Assembly: GCA_038093975.1 (NCBI GenBank)
Contig: JBBPTG010000011.1
Span: 1 to 64,000 of the forward strand
DNA: 64,000 bases
Direction: 5' to 3'
Source: Chalciporus piperatus
Taxonomy: Eukaryota > Basidiomycota > Agaricomycetes > Boletales > Boletaceae
Below, in pieces: positions 47,634-61,200 of this stretch (positions are counted from its first letter, which is position 1; every line of letters starts with the position of its first letter). Below the pieces are notes generated by a model, which was not told the origin of the DNA, searched no databases, and was given only the letters and a program-made list of their open reading frames with translations. Position numbers and translations under genes: made by a program.

Positions 47634-49935
47634 ATGACCTCCCCAAGAGCTTGGTTCTCAAAAAGACCTCCCCCAAAGGACGCGATCCCAAACGAAAGAC
47701 AGCCAATACATCATGTCGACGTTTCAAAAGGCGCATTCAAATTCAACACCTTTGCTGCAGTCATGGGCAAGAAGCCAAAGAAACCATCTCTTGCCTTTCA
47801 GGACCATCCAACAATCATCCCCCCCTCTGACACTTCACGTCCCGTCAGGTATACGAACAGACCCCCATCAAAGTCTATCTCGTCCACCGTACGCTCAGGA
47901 GACTCCAGCGAACCATTGACACCATCAGACCCACCGAGGGATCGAATGTCATTCCCGCGCTCAGTCTTCACCCTCTCGGACGCGGACCCATTTGCCGCGG
48001 GTGCCATCTCCGTTCCACAGAGCATCGCAGATTCGAGTACATTCTCCGTCTTCTCGAGCTCCTCTGGCAACGACACCTTCTCGAAGAAGAACGACCCGCT
48101 TCTCTCCTTCGATTGCAGTTCCTTTACATCCACTTCTTCGCTCTCTGCCCTTTCTCATGATGTCCACGATTCCACAACATCTCCCCTCTTACCCGATCCA
48201 TCACAGAGGTCAATGGCGTAAGTGGTCCATCCTCGTCAAATATTTCATGTCTGAAATCAGCCACAGGCCATTGTTAGAGAATCTAGACATGGATATTACA
48301 CGCGAAAACGGTTCCTCAGATCGCTGGGATGCCACTATCAGACCCCCTCTGTCAAAGTCTGGCTCGTTCGCCACTATAACAGACAAAACCTCATCAGAAA
48401 GCCACGCTCCTCGAATACGTACTCGACCGAGAGGGTATACAGAGTCCTCTTCACGCCCCACAACCGCATCCTCGCATGTCCCACGCAAGAACTCAAACCA
48501 AACTGACAGCCAACTACCGGTTTCCCTTACCCACTTAGAGTTCGCTCCATCTCTCACCCATAGACCCTCTAATTCGCGGCTCATTACTCAACCTCCCTCT
48601 GCTCCACCTGACCATGACCTTCCACCTACTCCTCCTACACCTTTGCGTTTTGACAACGGTCATGAGGTGCCTCCTACGTTGTCTAGCCTGGGTTCCAGTG
48701 TATCATCCACAGTGACAAACGGATCCCGAACCCGCATTTCAAATACTTCTGGTTTAGGGTTAGGGTCGTCAGATGAGACGAAAAAATCGTCATATCGCCC
48801 CAAAGACCCCCCTCGTTGCTCTCTTGCTGACATCTTCGTACAACGTTCTTGCCCGAGGTCTCCCATCCTTGCATGCCATACCTTGAAAAAATCCATGTCC
48901 CATTCCACTCTGCAGAAGACAAAAATTGTCGATGAGCTCAATCCTCCTGCTTCAGCGAGCCATCCGAGATCGAGTGACAGAGACCTGAACAAACAAAACT
49001 CGCTCCAACCGCAGTCACCCTCCTCCCAAACTCGTCAACCCAACACCCTCTTTACCTCTAACCCTTTTCATCCTTCTGCATCCGAAACCAACTTACCTGC
49101 CGAATCAAAACGATCGATCACAAATTCTCCCCCTGTGACCGTGCGCAGACGCTTATTTTCTTCCTCCAGTAATCGGAGACCATCACTGGTTCCAACGGAG
49201 GATGATTCACAATCTGTGTTCAGCTTGCCTACCGAGGCAGAGCGGGCTCAGGGCATGACATCGCTCTACACAGGCTCCCTGTTGGACGAGGCCGATTCGG
49301 ACGCAGTCCCGAGCGGTGTTGTAGCTCCCGCTCCCGATTATGCGCAACAAATTATGTCACCCGCTGAGATGCTTAAGGTCGAAGCCATGGTACAGAGCGA
49401 GTTCGACAGCAAATACGGAGAAGTGCTGCGGACCCGGCAGCGCAACGCTTCGTACACTTCCGCTTCAACTCCACCCCTCCCTACGAACACGAAGGAAGGC
49501 CTGTCTACGGCTCCGACCTCATTTCCACGATACAACGGCCCTTATGGCCCAGGGGCGTCCTTATCGGCAACGCGTCCTTCCACCGCAGAGGATCGGTCAC
49601 CATCCTCGTTGCCTCAGTTCCACTCGTCTCTTTCGCCGACAGGTTTACCGCCTCCGCCGCGCGTACGATCGCGTCCACATACTACGGAAATGACTCAGAG
49701 TGACCTATCAGGTCGGCGGTTAAGCACTCTTCCGGCCAACCCATTATCCCCTCCGCCTCGGAAACGCACCCCTCGTGTATCCACGAGCGGGGGGGATAAA
49801 GCTCCTGTCAGGTCCGTCATGCGCAAGCCATCATTTCTCGAGATCAACGACGATGATGCACCCTCGTACGACGGCAGTTTCCTCGATTTGGGCAGCGGGA
49901 AAGATTCGCTTGATCTGTGTGTTGATGAGAATTGA
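47634..49935 (+). CDS. Large disordered Ser/Pro-rich protein, unknown
   Basis: Two exons, 47634-48217 and 48261-49935, joined across a 43-bp intron (GTAAGT...CAG), 752 residues. The sequence is dominated by Ser, Pro, Thr and basic residues and looks disordered throughout. Possible functional spots are an MSPAEMLKVEAMVQSEFD helix near residue 580 and a C-terminal acidic end (FLEINDDDAPSYDG...LDLCVDEN). It contains many SP/TP sites (phosphorylation by proline-directed kinases is conceivable) and polyproline stretches such as LPPTPPTP. I do not recognise a family. The start follows a CT-rich leader. Confidence 0.75.
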
Positions 49936-51782
49936 GGTGTGGTTGTCGCGAACGTTAGTGTCCTGCTTCACACAATCATATCGTCATTCCCGTCGTTTTT
50001 TTATTCTTTCATTATTTGTTTTTTTACCATACTCTCACATTATCATATAGCCTATTATACCGTCCTCACCTTCACCTGTTCATGTTTTCTTTTCGATGCT
50101 TGTTTTATTAGATTACATTGGTCTCATAGTACTAGTGCGTGTCACCCTACGTTCATTTTTCCTTTCCGCGCAATGCTCGCAGCCACCAGCTCACTCTCAT
50201 CCTTTACACACGTCTCCCTGTAGCCGCGAGCGCAAAGGAAATGTAAATTTCGTTTGCGCATCCGAGGTGTTGTGGAGTTTTATCACGTTTTGGACAGGCA
50301 ACCAATCAGAGATCTCAAAAGGTTGCAGAATAACGTTACAACACTCGAGGGGCATCCAGAACTCTAATCCGTGAGATCAACTCCCCCCCGGTACAACCCA
50401 TTGGTACTTTCGGGGTCTCAATTCGGGCCCAATAGCCATCTTCTTGTAGAGACTGGCTGCAACTTCTGAACCTCTGCTCAAAAGTTGTTGAAGTTGGTCC
50501 CCATCTTCACCTTCATGGTGTTTTGAATGGATCCCGCGAATTTCCGGCAGGTTTAGAGGTTTCCATCGTGTGCTATTCTGTGAATGAAGTTACTGTTGTT
50601 CACAAAGGTCGGAGTCGTTATGTAAGATACGTGTCCACACAACCAAACAGAGATGCGCGCGATATGAGTGAAGACAGCATATGCAGTAACTTGGTCTTAA
50701 CAACCTCGAACACGCAAGAGAGCATATTGTTCGCGGGTCATTGGATTACAAGAGAAGGAGGGCTCGAAATACCCTCTAAGCTCACAGTCTGAAGTCTGTC
50801 AGCAGCCCGGCCGCGAAAGCTAAAGATCCTTCCTGTAGGTAGGTCCTGCTACTGCATGCAATTTCTGTGTGCGCAATGGCTGCGTAACCTCTGCAGCTAC
50901 AATGACCAACAGTGCCAGTGGCTGCTGCCTCGTGCGCCGACTCAATGCATTCCCGTGTGCTTCCAGCGCCAATTCCGGCGATGATCGAATTCTGATCATC
51001 ATCCGACTCGGAACAGTGCTGAGACCGGCATTATCCAGAGCCTTCCTCTGAGTCGCGTCTTGATCAATATCGAGCGCTCGGCGTGTGATAAATGTCGGAC
51101 TTCGCCCATGGAATCTGATAACACAGGCCGGACACCAGCGAAGCCCTCGAGGCAAGGATCCACTGATGATAAAGACACGGGAAAGAATAACACTCTCGAC
51201 TCATCGCGGTCGAGAGTTTTTCTCCCTTTCGTGCCGATTGACTCCACAACACACTCGTCATTCAAACGAAGTGGTGATTTGTCTTATACCACCGCACTAC
51301 TTTCGAGACATCCAAAGACAACCTGAAAACCTGAGTATTGTCCTCCGTATCTCCCGTCTACACCACACTCTGACCCCGTATCCTTCACGCTACACACGTT
51401 TCCCATACCCCCCTACTAGTTCACTAATCCAAACTGTAGATTTATTCACACTCAATCCTAGATTCCTCCTACTTGTACAATCTCGTACTTACTAGCTCGC
51501 CCTAATTAGGCTCTAATTAAACCATATGTGGAGTGTCACGTGGTAGTTGTGGTGGGTCTGGTCCTCGGGGTCTTGTCACGTCAACTTCTGCGGTTGATCT
51601 CATGAATTAGAGTTCTGGATGCCCCTTGACAACACTGCTTTAGAGATGAAGGGAACCGCGTGATCGACGACCATGCTATATGGGATAATATTACACGTAG
51701 ATTAACGATGGGAACTGTACATGCAAATCGAGTGAACGTGGGCAATAGATATCCGAGTTACCGTTCGCGAAACCATCCATCA
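49936..51782. other. Gene-free 1.85-kb stretch
   Basis: The 3' flanks of the disordered-protein gene and of SLA2 converge here. The left part is T/CT-rich (about 49980-50170). CACGTG at 51538 and GTCACGTCA at 51576 are the only motif-like sites. No open frame with protein character and no tRNA was found. Confidence 0.5.
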
Positions 51783-54700
51783 TCAGTCCGTCTCTTCCGT
51801 GTGGTACCCAGCACGACGCATCGCTCCCAAACGATGTCTCGCCGCCCCGAGGTCCTTTTCCAGCTTCAATATCTCAACCTGTTGCTCCATCTCGCGTCGC
51901 TTGTACTCCAGGACGGCCATGTTCTTATAGTCGACATCTTCCTCCTGTACTTGCTTCGCAGCAACGGCTTTGACCTGCCTGACGAGCGCTTTGCACGCTT
52001 CGGTGACTGCCTTGGCAGCGAGTTCGAGGCGCTCTTGGGTCTTGGACATGAGGTTCGCTTTGACACGCGACGCAGCAACAAGCTGGGCTGTCGCCGCGGC
52101 GACCTCATTGGAAGCAACGATGAGCTGTTCAAGCGAGTGCGTTCCCGACAACACGCCATCCGCACTCTCGATCAACAAGTTCGTCGCAAATGCGACCGAC
52201 TTGGCAGCTGAGATGAGACCCTCCGTCCACCTATTGTTCCGCTTGTAGAACTGCTGCACCGAACTCGAACCTTTGCCCTGAGCGACGATTTCTTGCTGCG
52301 ATTCCGTAGCGGCTTTGATGAGTCGAGCGATGGCGCTGGTGATGGCCATGGCTGCGGCGAGAATGGAATCGTGGACTTGGAGGTCGACGGCGCTGAATCG
52401 CGCAGAGTCGCGAGGACGGGACATGAGCTCTTGGAGTCTCTGAGTGGCAGCTTCGATCGCCTGAGCGGCCTGGTGCATCTCCTGCTCGACGATGTCACCA
52501 ATGTCACCGTTCGCTTTGGCAAGCGCGCCTCCTTTCGAACCCTTTGGAACGAGCGTGTCGACGACCTCTGACAAGCGAGTGAGAGCCATTCTGGCTTCAC
52601 TGTTGTTACGCATGGCGACTTCCTTGCGCTGGGTGGGTTGCAGCAAATCGAGCTTGTAGGACTGCAAGTTGAGGAAGAACCGCAATCCGACATCACCGGC
52701 TGACTTGGCGACAGCAAGGATCTTGTCAGACGCATCGTCGTCGTTCGCAAGACGAGTAACACCCTTGGTGTTGATCAGGACGTCTGACAGAACTTGGGCG
52801 AGTTCGTTGGCGCCCTTGATTACATCGACGTAGTCGCCGCCCACGTCGCCTCCGAGGTGAAGATTGAAAATAGTGGCAAAGTCGGTGGCGTTGTTGATGG
52901 CCTTCTCGATCATGGACAAGGTGTATTCTGGTGTTGAGTTGATGTTCCCGGCCTGGGAAGGGGATTCCAGCTCGTAAATTCCATCGTCGACCTTTTGCAC
53001 GCATGCTTGCAAGATCGAATCTGTGAACCGGTTGCGTAAGCGCCGAGAGTATTTGAGGGATGCAATATGGACTAACCGATAATTTGGTTCAACTTCTTAC
53101 GATTGTCCAAAATGAGGGTATCAATCTGGGCATTAGTGGCATCCTCGGTGATACCCTGGTTCTGAGAAAGACGTTAGTTATGTGTCGCTGCATGGAAGCG
53201 GCACGAACTTACCTGTTCTGCCTCAGACAATTGTTGGATGGTGCTATCCATGCCCTCCTGCAGAATCATGATCTCTTGGTCCTTCTCTTCACGCAAGCGT
53301 TCCATATCGCCGCTGGCGTTGTTGAGTTTGACCAACAGATCGTCGATTTGCATTTGTTTCGCCTAAAAAGTCGTTAGCACGGCATAGGGCCATGATCGAC
53401 GACTTACCCTCAACGAGTCTTCGAGTTCGTTCAATTGACGGTTGTACTTAGTAAGAACGCTCGATACTTCTGAGTTCTTCGTCCGTGATGTATCCTCCGC
53501 GCGTTCATTGGCAAAGTTGAGCTCGCGGCGCAAACGGTCAATCTCATCCTTGTGCGAAGCTTTCTGCCGGTCAACATCAAAGCGAGCCCGGTCACGCTCG
53601 CGAATCATGTCTGCGAGCTCCAAGTTCTTCGACTTCAAGTCACGTTCCATGCGCTCCATACGATCAACTGCTTCTTGGGCAGAGTTCGCCTTGAGTTGCA
53701 TTTGCTTGGTTTTCGCGAGCATATCCAAATGCTCTGTTCTGAGCTGGCTGTAAAGCTTCGCCAAGGCTTCGTATTTGTTGCGCCAGAGCGTCACCTGGTC
53801 CTGGAGCTGCTTAATCAAATCGTCTTTCGAAAACATCTGGGCGGTGATGTTTGCAGTGCTCGCGGCCAGTTCTCCCTCCAGTGCTTTGACACGCTACGCA
53901 TAAGGCGTTAGCCCGCGACGAAGCCAAGGAAGGGAAACAAAGCCTACGTGATCATACTGTTCCAGAAATAGCTGGTCGCGCTCATACTGACTCCTCATGG
54001 CAAGCAACTCCCTCTGGAGGTCACCCACTTGCTGAACGGCCTGATTGCTGTATTGCATCATCTGCTGCTGCATGAGGGCTTCCTGGGCCAAACGTTCCCG
54101 TTCAGCTTGCTCGCTCTGTCGCTGTTCGAACTCGTGCTGCTGCTGTGATTCACGCTCTAACCTCTGACGCTCTTCGGCTTCGCGTTGGGCACGCAAGGCA
54201 GCTTGTTGGTCTTCGTATTCTTTCAGCATCCGTGCTTGCTCGTTGACAGCCGCTGAATCTGGGGATGGTGCTGGTGGAGGTGCAGGCGTCGCAGCAGTCT
54301 TCGGTCGTGCTGGGAGATCTGGGGCACTCCCGTTGTCTATAAGGTTGGGCGGTTCCTACCATTGCGTGATTAATCATGACACGAAGGTCACAGCTTGAAA
54401 ATACCCACTTGACCAAGCTTTGGCACGTTGATGAGGCTGGTCAGATACTTGAGATTAGAGCATTCGTAGTAGAATTTGCGTAGATTGTAATGTTGTGCGT
54501 TGAAACGCTCACGCAGGGGCTCCAATACTTCATGGTCACCCGTACCTGTGGATAGTCTTTAGCATCAATCTAGCCTTCGCGAGAGATAGCAACCGTACGG
54601 CGGTACATGGCTCGCAGCATGCTCGTTATGAACCTGTAAATTCCCCAACTTTCCTTCACGAGTGGTACCAAGGCAGAGATCCTACATTCATTATTCGCTG

Positions 54701-55565
54701 AGTGCCTGAAGTGAGTAAAGACCATCCTTTGGAAGGATTCGATCTGATCTTGTATACCCATGAGATCGGTGATCGTCTCGTATCTAGAGATGAGTGAATC
54801 TGGGAAGAAACGCGTGAAATCACAGTTCTTACCCTTCGTTTGGATCGTCGATGCCCTTCAAGGATATGTACTCCTCATATTCGAACAAACCATTGAACTC
54901 TGGACGAATACGATGGAAGCGAAGCTTGGCCAAAATAAACTGAACATATGTTCGAATTAGAGCTCCGTAGCCTGTACATCGTTCAGATTATTACAGCGCC
55001 GAGGACGTGGAAGCAACTTACCTCGCTGGCCATCAGAAGCAACAGTTCTAGCACAAGTTTCAAGCCATCCAGTTTGACCGTGAGCCTCCTTGATAGTCTG
55101 CGCACCGAAGAAGTGAGTTGTGACGGCTTGAATGACCTGGGTGTCTGACACTCACATTGGGGTGACCCTCTTGCAAGACTTTGTGGACAGTAATGAGTGC
55201 CTTGAACGTCTGAACTTCATCAGATAATATGGGTTGTACCCGCAGACCACTCCAGAAGGATATTGAGCTATGGTAATCCCAAGTATACATGATACATTCT
55301 GTGACGGCGTCAGAATATGGACAACGGAGCCAAGAATACAGCAAGCGTACTCCGGACGTGCTTCTGCTTTGGGGCGGACTCTTCTGGACTGGTAGCTTTC
55401 TTTATATTGATGACCAGTTCTTGCTCGGCTTTATCTTTGTCGACGGGGCGGGTAGGATAGTGAACCTCGTCACCGTCAATATCAAAGGCAGGACGTCTTC
55501 GAGTAGACCTAGAGCAGTATGTCAGCTAGTCTGCGATGTGTGTACTTCCGAAGTGCTACTTGCAT
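51783..55565 (-). CDS. SLA2: SLA2/HIP1R-type endocytic adaptor (ANTH, coiled coil, THATCH)
   Basis: About ten exons give roughly 1,070 residues. The ANTH domain (about 25-280) shows KKATSPEESAPKQKHVR, TFKALITVHKVLQEGHPN and FYYECSNLKYLTSLINVPKL, which bind PI(4,5)P2. A Pro-rich linker is followed by a long coiled coil (about 330-650) and the I/LWEQ/THATCH actin-binding module (SILAAAMAITSAIARLIKAA to KQVQEEDVDYKNMAVLEYK). Sla2 couples clathrin-coated pits to actin. The start appears to be AT (55565-55564) joined to G at 55508 by removal of a 55-bp GC-AG intron, giving MSTRRRPAF; a 37-bp GT-AG intron would instead give MQVALRKSTRRR. Divergent from SURF1. Confidence 0.93.
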
Positions 55566-55707
55566 GTCGTCCGGTGTTCGCTGTATGATGAGACTAACAG
55601 ATGGACGAGGAGCAAGGCGCAGTAGCTATGCCAGTTGGTTCCAGCGCTCGTGGGAACCAATAACTCAGACTGCAACTCGACAGCTTGTTGACCTCATCTT
55701 GACCAGG

Positions 55708-56745
55708 ATGTTCTCCATATCTCGCAGCTGGTTCTCCAAGGGTGTAGGGCCGACCCTCAGGCCCAGAAATCGTTACCAACGTCTGCAGTCACGCAGGCTA
55801 GTACACACCGGAGACGCTGCAGCACCAAATTACACCGCCAGAAAGTCTTCCTGGTCAAGCCCAACCATCTTCGTGCTCGGGTTCATCCCAATCTTCACGT
55901 TTGGTCTGGGGACGTGGCAACTACAACGTCTGCAATGGAAGATCAACTTGATTGACGAACTAGAAGAGAAACTCCAGCGCGAGGCAATCCTTCTCCCAAA
56001 ACGAATAAAGTGCGAGCGCATTTCGTCTGGAACGACTCTGTTCTAAATTACCATGACTGAAAGCGTGTCCGTGATACCAGATTTCACCTTCCGTAGGGTT
56101 TTGCTTCGAGGTCATTGGGATCATGCGCACACTATAATACTTGGTCCCCGTGTTCGCGATGGCACGCATGGTTCCCATGTCATCACTCCATTAGTGCGGA
56201 CGGATGGCTCAACAGTCTTGGTCGATCGCGGCTTCATCGGGAAGGAATACGCAGACAAATTTGTCCGTGGCGAGGAAGGCGAAGTCGAGGTTCAGGGCAT
56301 GATACGGACATCTCAGACAAGAAACAGCTTCACCCCAGACAACCAACCTGCGGAGGGTAAGTGGTACTGGGCAGATATTGACGCTATGGCCGAATCGGCA
56401 GGAGGTGATGCTGCTGGCGTTCAACCTGTTTTCATCGAGCAAATATTCAGTATGTAACTGTTTGAACGTGCTCAAGGGTGGTCCTGAAAAGCCTGGTCAC
56501 AGATGGTCATGCAGGGGATGCAGCTTCTTGCCTCAACAAAGGTATACCCGTTGGACGCTCAGCCACTGTCGATGTGCGCAATGCCCATCTGTCCTACGTG
56601 ATTACATGGTGCATATGTGTTCTACTCCCGCGTGCCCGTCTAACTTGTGGCGCATAGGTACTCATTATCAGCATTCACCGCGGCGATGCTCGGTCGTGTC
56701 ATTATGAAACGAAGGGCTACTTCAGTGCGCCCATTGCCCAGGTAG
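55708..56745 (+). CDS. SHY1: SURF1/Shy1 cytochrome c oxidase assembly factor
   Basis: Exons 55708-56009, 56064-56449, 56503-56608 and 56658-56745 give 293 residues. A basic presequence (MFSISRSWFSKGVGPTLRPR) precedes the first membrane span (TIFVLGFIPIFTFGLGTWQL, with the family GTWQLQR motif). Next come FRRVLLRGHWDH, SHVITPLVRTDGSTVLVDRGF, SFTPDNQPAEGKWYWADID and the second span WYSLSAFTAAMLGRV. Shy1 helps insert haem a into Cox1 in the mitochondrial inner membrane. The three introns are 49-54 bp. Confidence 0.95.
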
Positions 56746-57125
56746 CCACTGGATCGCGAATGTGCTGTCTTTTGTGGCACTCGGCAGTCACTGATCGTTA
56801 ATCTCACAATTTACTATCCTGCCCATCTGACACTGCTTATCCATCAATTTCGCTGAGTATGTTGGACGGCGGGGGGTCACCGCCTCGGCCTCGTGTACGT
56901 GTGGTTTGACCTGTCTGAAGAGTGGTAAGTGGCGGGTTGCTCCCAGGCATTGTTCTGTGTAGTTGCAGCTTGCATGGACAATGGTTGCGATTGTGTGCAT
57001 CATGCTCACACCGCTTATGCATGCCACAATCGAGGCTGAAGACACGCCACCCCGAGAGGGAGAGTTGTTGTGGTGTATAAAAAGAGAGCTAATGTTCTGT
57101 GACAGTCCATCCCACCGCAATTACC
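56746..57125. other. Intergenic region
   Basis: Promoter of the following gene; GTGTATAAAAAG at about 57072-57083 is a good TATA box about 45 bp before the ATG at 57126. Nothing else recognised. Confidence 0.55.
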
Positions 57126-57999
57126 ATGAATAATGTCCGCCCTCGCACCCACTCCAGGTCCCAGTCCCAATCCCAGCTCCAGACCCCGGCCTCTTCCGGA
57201 TGCCATTCCAAGTCTTCCCGTCGAGTTCGAATAGAACCAATACCAACAGAAGTCTTCACTATTCCCAATCGAAGGGACGAGCGATACCCAGGAATGAACG
57301 CAACGGCACACCACCGGTCAAGTTCGCATGATCATAAGACAACGCTGCTTGCTTCTGAGATGGATGGCCAAAGGATGAAGGGTTCCAAGGATACAGGTAT
57401 TTAGCTGTTGAATCTGCCAGTCGAAAGCATCCTGACATCGGAATCACAGATAGAATGTACCCAGGAGCTGTGACACAAGCACCGTACTGGTCACCACAAG
57501 CTCGGGGAGGACAGGAACGACGACCTTATGGATCGGTGGATCCACATCATCACCCTGGTTTTGCCCCGTTTCCTGGTGTGCCAGCTCGGCTCCCGAAGGA
57601 GGAGTTGTACAATGGTTACACAAGCTCTTACCCGAAGAAATCTCGACGTCATTCTATCGATACATATGGGGCCTATAGTGTACCCACCCAATGTGCGTTA
57701 TCTTGGTGGGCGTTAGTTGATGGGATGTTGACAGTGTCTTCATTGCAGATCCACAGCCAGCACCAAGGCACCGCCGCTCAAGCTCGACGACGGTCTTCCC
57801 AGCAGCACCACCTCCAATCGGTCAGGACAAATCTGGTCCAGAATCATCCAAACAATCGTTTTTCGCGCGTCTTGGTCAGCGCGTTCATCGTGGGCGGTAC
57901 GCGTCGACCGCTTCGTCATCGACGCCGACCATTGTGGTCGTACTTCCGAATGAAAGCGCCGCCTATCACCATCATCGATGCACCACACGATATGGGTAG
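57126..57999 (+). CDS. Small basic disordered protein, unknown
   Basis: Exons 57126-57396, 57450-57692 and 57749-57999 give 254 residues. It begins MNNVRPRTHSRSQSQSQ and is rich in Arg, Ser, His, Pro and Tyr. The most structured part is C-terminal: FFARLGQRVHRGRY, then TPTIVVVLPNESAAYHHH. A clear TATA box lies upstream. Both introns follow GT-AG and keep frame. Family not recognised; a nucleic-acid or cell-wall-linked role cannot be told apart from composition. Confidence 0.65.
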
Positions 58000-58230
58000 A
58001 CGAAGATTCTCCGGTCCAATTGATCCAAATCCCGTAAATTTGTTGATCTGCTCTCCTAGAATGTTATAGCGCTCGTGTTGATGTTTGAGTTATTTATTCG
58101 CTGTATGCCTCCGTTGTAAATAATCACCCGCTATAATCACACTTGAAACTCGTGAGAAATCTGTCCAATCCAGAGTTGATCCATTGTTCTTCTCTTGATC
58201 TTTCCCGACACTGGCCCTCCTCTAACTTGT

Positions 58231-61200
58231 ATGGCAGACTTGCCGTCTGTCTCAGAGTCAATCCCTCTACCTCTCTCATCGTCGTCTCACGCCCAACAGC
58301 CTACCCGAATACACTTCTCCGACCGGTTCCTCACTACTCGTACCCATGGGCAGTCCTCAAGGTCGTCGTCCGTCAGCTTTACTTCACCTGGACACACCAA
58401 TTTACCTTCGCAAATGAGATCAAACTCGAGGGTTGTTGTGGATCTGGCCGAAAGCCGAAGGCGCGTTGGCTCGTTGGGACCTTACCCTGCACCGTACGCA
58501 AACGCTATGCCCAAGAACACTTCTCCACGACACCATGGGTCCCGCAGGAAGAAGAACCTGAGCCAAAGCGAGAGCGCCGGGCTGTCTCCGTCAAAGCTGG
58601 ATCCTTTCATCTCTGACTTTGAACCGAGTGCCTTCTCTGACGAGTATGACCTGTGTGAGTCCTTCGTTACATTCTCTGTACAGCTTCTAACCTCGTGTAC
58701 GATGTTACCACAGCTCATGAGGGCAAGTATATACTTTCTGATACAAATTTTCCTGAACGACCGTGTCCCATCCAGATCCAAAGATACTGCAAGACGTGCA
58801 GAGGGCCTTGCACCTTCAGTCGAGGAGGCGTGAACGTATGTCGCAACAGTCACGCACTGTGTCTGATGAGGCTCCACCTGCTTCCGACACTCCCGTGAAC
58901 GCCAGCACATCATTCTATGCTTCTGCATCCGCGGCCTCGCCTGTGTTGCAGTCATCACCCCAGTATTTACAGGTGGCGAACCTACCATCAGAAGTGGACT
59001 TCAGCCCGTCAACTCGATCTGCACCTCTTCACCCCGTACCCCTCTCTTCTAATGGTGGAGCAACTCTCGACTGGACAGGCTCTCTGTCGGAGGACGAGAA
59101 ATCGGACAAACGTTGGTCAATTTCGAGGGCCAATTCGAGGGCCAAACGGAAGAACAAAGACAGATTGCTGCCCTCCGGCAAGGCGGTTGTCGAGAAGCAA
59201 GAGGCACTGTTCACAGGTGTGTAAAGTCCCAAGGTCGACATGGTCATGATACTTTACGGTCACAGACAAGCTCTCGAGAATCAGGGCTGAAGCCTCCCCG
59301 CCTACAGTCCGCAAGGCAGCTATTGTCGGCGAACAGCTAGGGCGACGATACAATGTTCTTTATAACTCTATAGCCGGTGGGGATCCCGTCAATCTTGCCC
59401 AGGTAGCGCGTTGGTACGCTGGTTCGGGAACCGAGACGCGGGCGTGGCTCGATAGTGCCGAACCCTTGACCTGGCTGAAGCACTTGCTTGACCGTCGTGG
59501 AAAACGGCGATCAGAATGGCATCTATCTGCTCTCATCGTAGAAGAACACGTGAAATCTAAGAAGGGCATCGCCTCGTCGACACCACACTCTCCGGTTGCG
59601 ACCCAAACCAAATCCACGACGCGATATACTGCTCCATCGGATTCTTCACTGGGTACATCTCTTGGTCGAGTGCGTTCCTCAGATGGACGTTTGTCCTTCG
59701 GTCCTTTTGTAGAAAACTCCCGTGATTCTATCAACAACTCACAAACGCGCATTGAAGGTAAGGCTCGAGGCTGGCGACATTCCATTCCCGCTTTCTTTGA
59801 TTCAACCAGCGCCCACGGCGCCCCATCACCCTACCACGACCGCAATTCATCCGGTGGATTGTCACCAGCAAGTAGTCGTCTCAACTTCCCTGACATTATT
59901 CACCGTTTCCGGCGACACCCAGCGGAGAGTGAGGAAGGTTCCTCGTCGCCATTTAACTCACAATCCGAGGACCAGCATGATCTGCCGTCCACTGTACGAC
60001 GCCGGAGGAGAAAGTGGAAGGATCAACCTCGACTCAGCGAGTTGCCATCTCCACAGGAATCTGGGACGGAGCTCATTGTTCCAAGCGAGATCCCTGACTC
60101 GCATGACCTGACTCCTATGCCAAATGGCTCTACTTCATCGCCAGCTTTCCCTGTTGATCCTGATTCTGAGCTCGAGGTTGTGCTGGATTCAGAGGTCAAT
60201 CAACTCGATGCTACCCCTCCTCAACTTGCACCCAACGTCCATTCCAATCGTTCACATCGTAGCAGTTCTCTCCCTATTTCCTCGTCGACTGCCGACCCAA
60301 CGCCTTCGGAATCCAAGTCAGACCCTGGCGAGGACCAGCTCGAAAGGGAATACGAGTTGAAACTGAGGTAAGTGTTCGCTCTGCCTCGACGAATTTTTGC
60401 TCACGCTATCCAGGGCGCTGGACGAGTTAAAGAATCACAATCACAGGCTTCGCCATCGAATGCAGCGTGTCGCCACAGATGTCCGGGAGTATGACATAAT
60501 TTGTTCCACCGTGATGCCAACACTTGGACTGGCTTACTGCAGTCTCCCTACGGAGCTTCTTGATGCATTGAACCACGATCCGTGCGCCGTTACTAGCGGT
60601 ACTCGCAGACGTCAAGGATGGAGAGTCGTGGAGGATATACGTGCACGGATTCTTCGACAACGCGAGATCATCAAATCCTTCCTTTCTGCGGCGAATGTCG
60701 ATGCAGAAACATTTGATGTATCAGAAGAGCTTTTGGATAAACCGATCTCTATTCTCATGGAGAAGCTGCAAGCACTTGAAAGAGAGCGAGGGCCCCTGCA
60801 GGAGCAAGCTGACGAGGTATCGCGGATGCTTGTGGAGGTCAGGGCGTCGCACAGCATCGTCAAAGGAGAATACAACGAAGCTTTGTCTCACACCTCTGTT
60901 GTGTATCCGGAGGTCAGGTTTTATTATATTGACCCCTGAGATTCTTCGTGCTCACGTTTCTGCTTCCCAGCTTTCGCAAATCGTGGCAATGGAAGAAAGG
61001 TACAAAGATCAGTACCAACAAGTCTGGGAACTTGGTATGGACGCTTTGACGTTCATCCTCGATACCGTCACTCCTTTCTGGAGGAATTATGGCAAAACGA
61101 TAGGCGAAGACATACAGGATTTTATGATCATTCCCTGGTACAGGAACGAGTTCACTGGAGAGCCCAAGCGCTACCCAGTCGAATCCGTTCCTCTTCGCTC

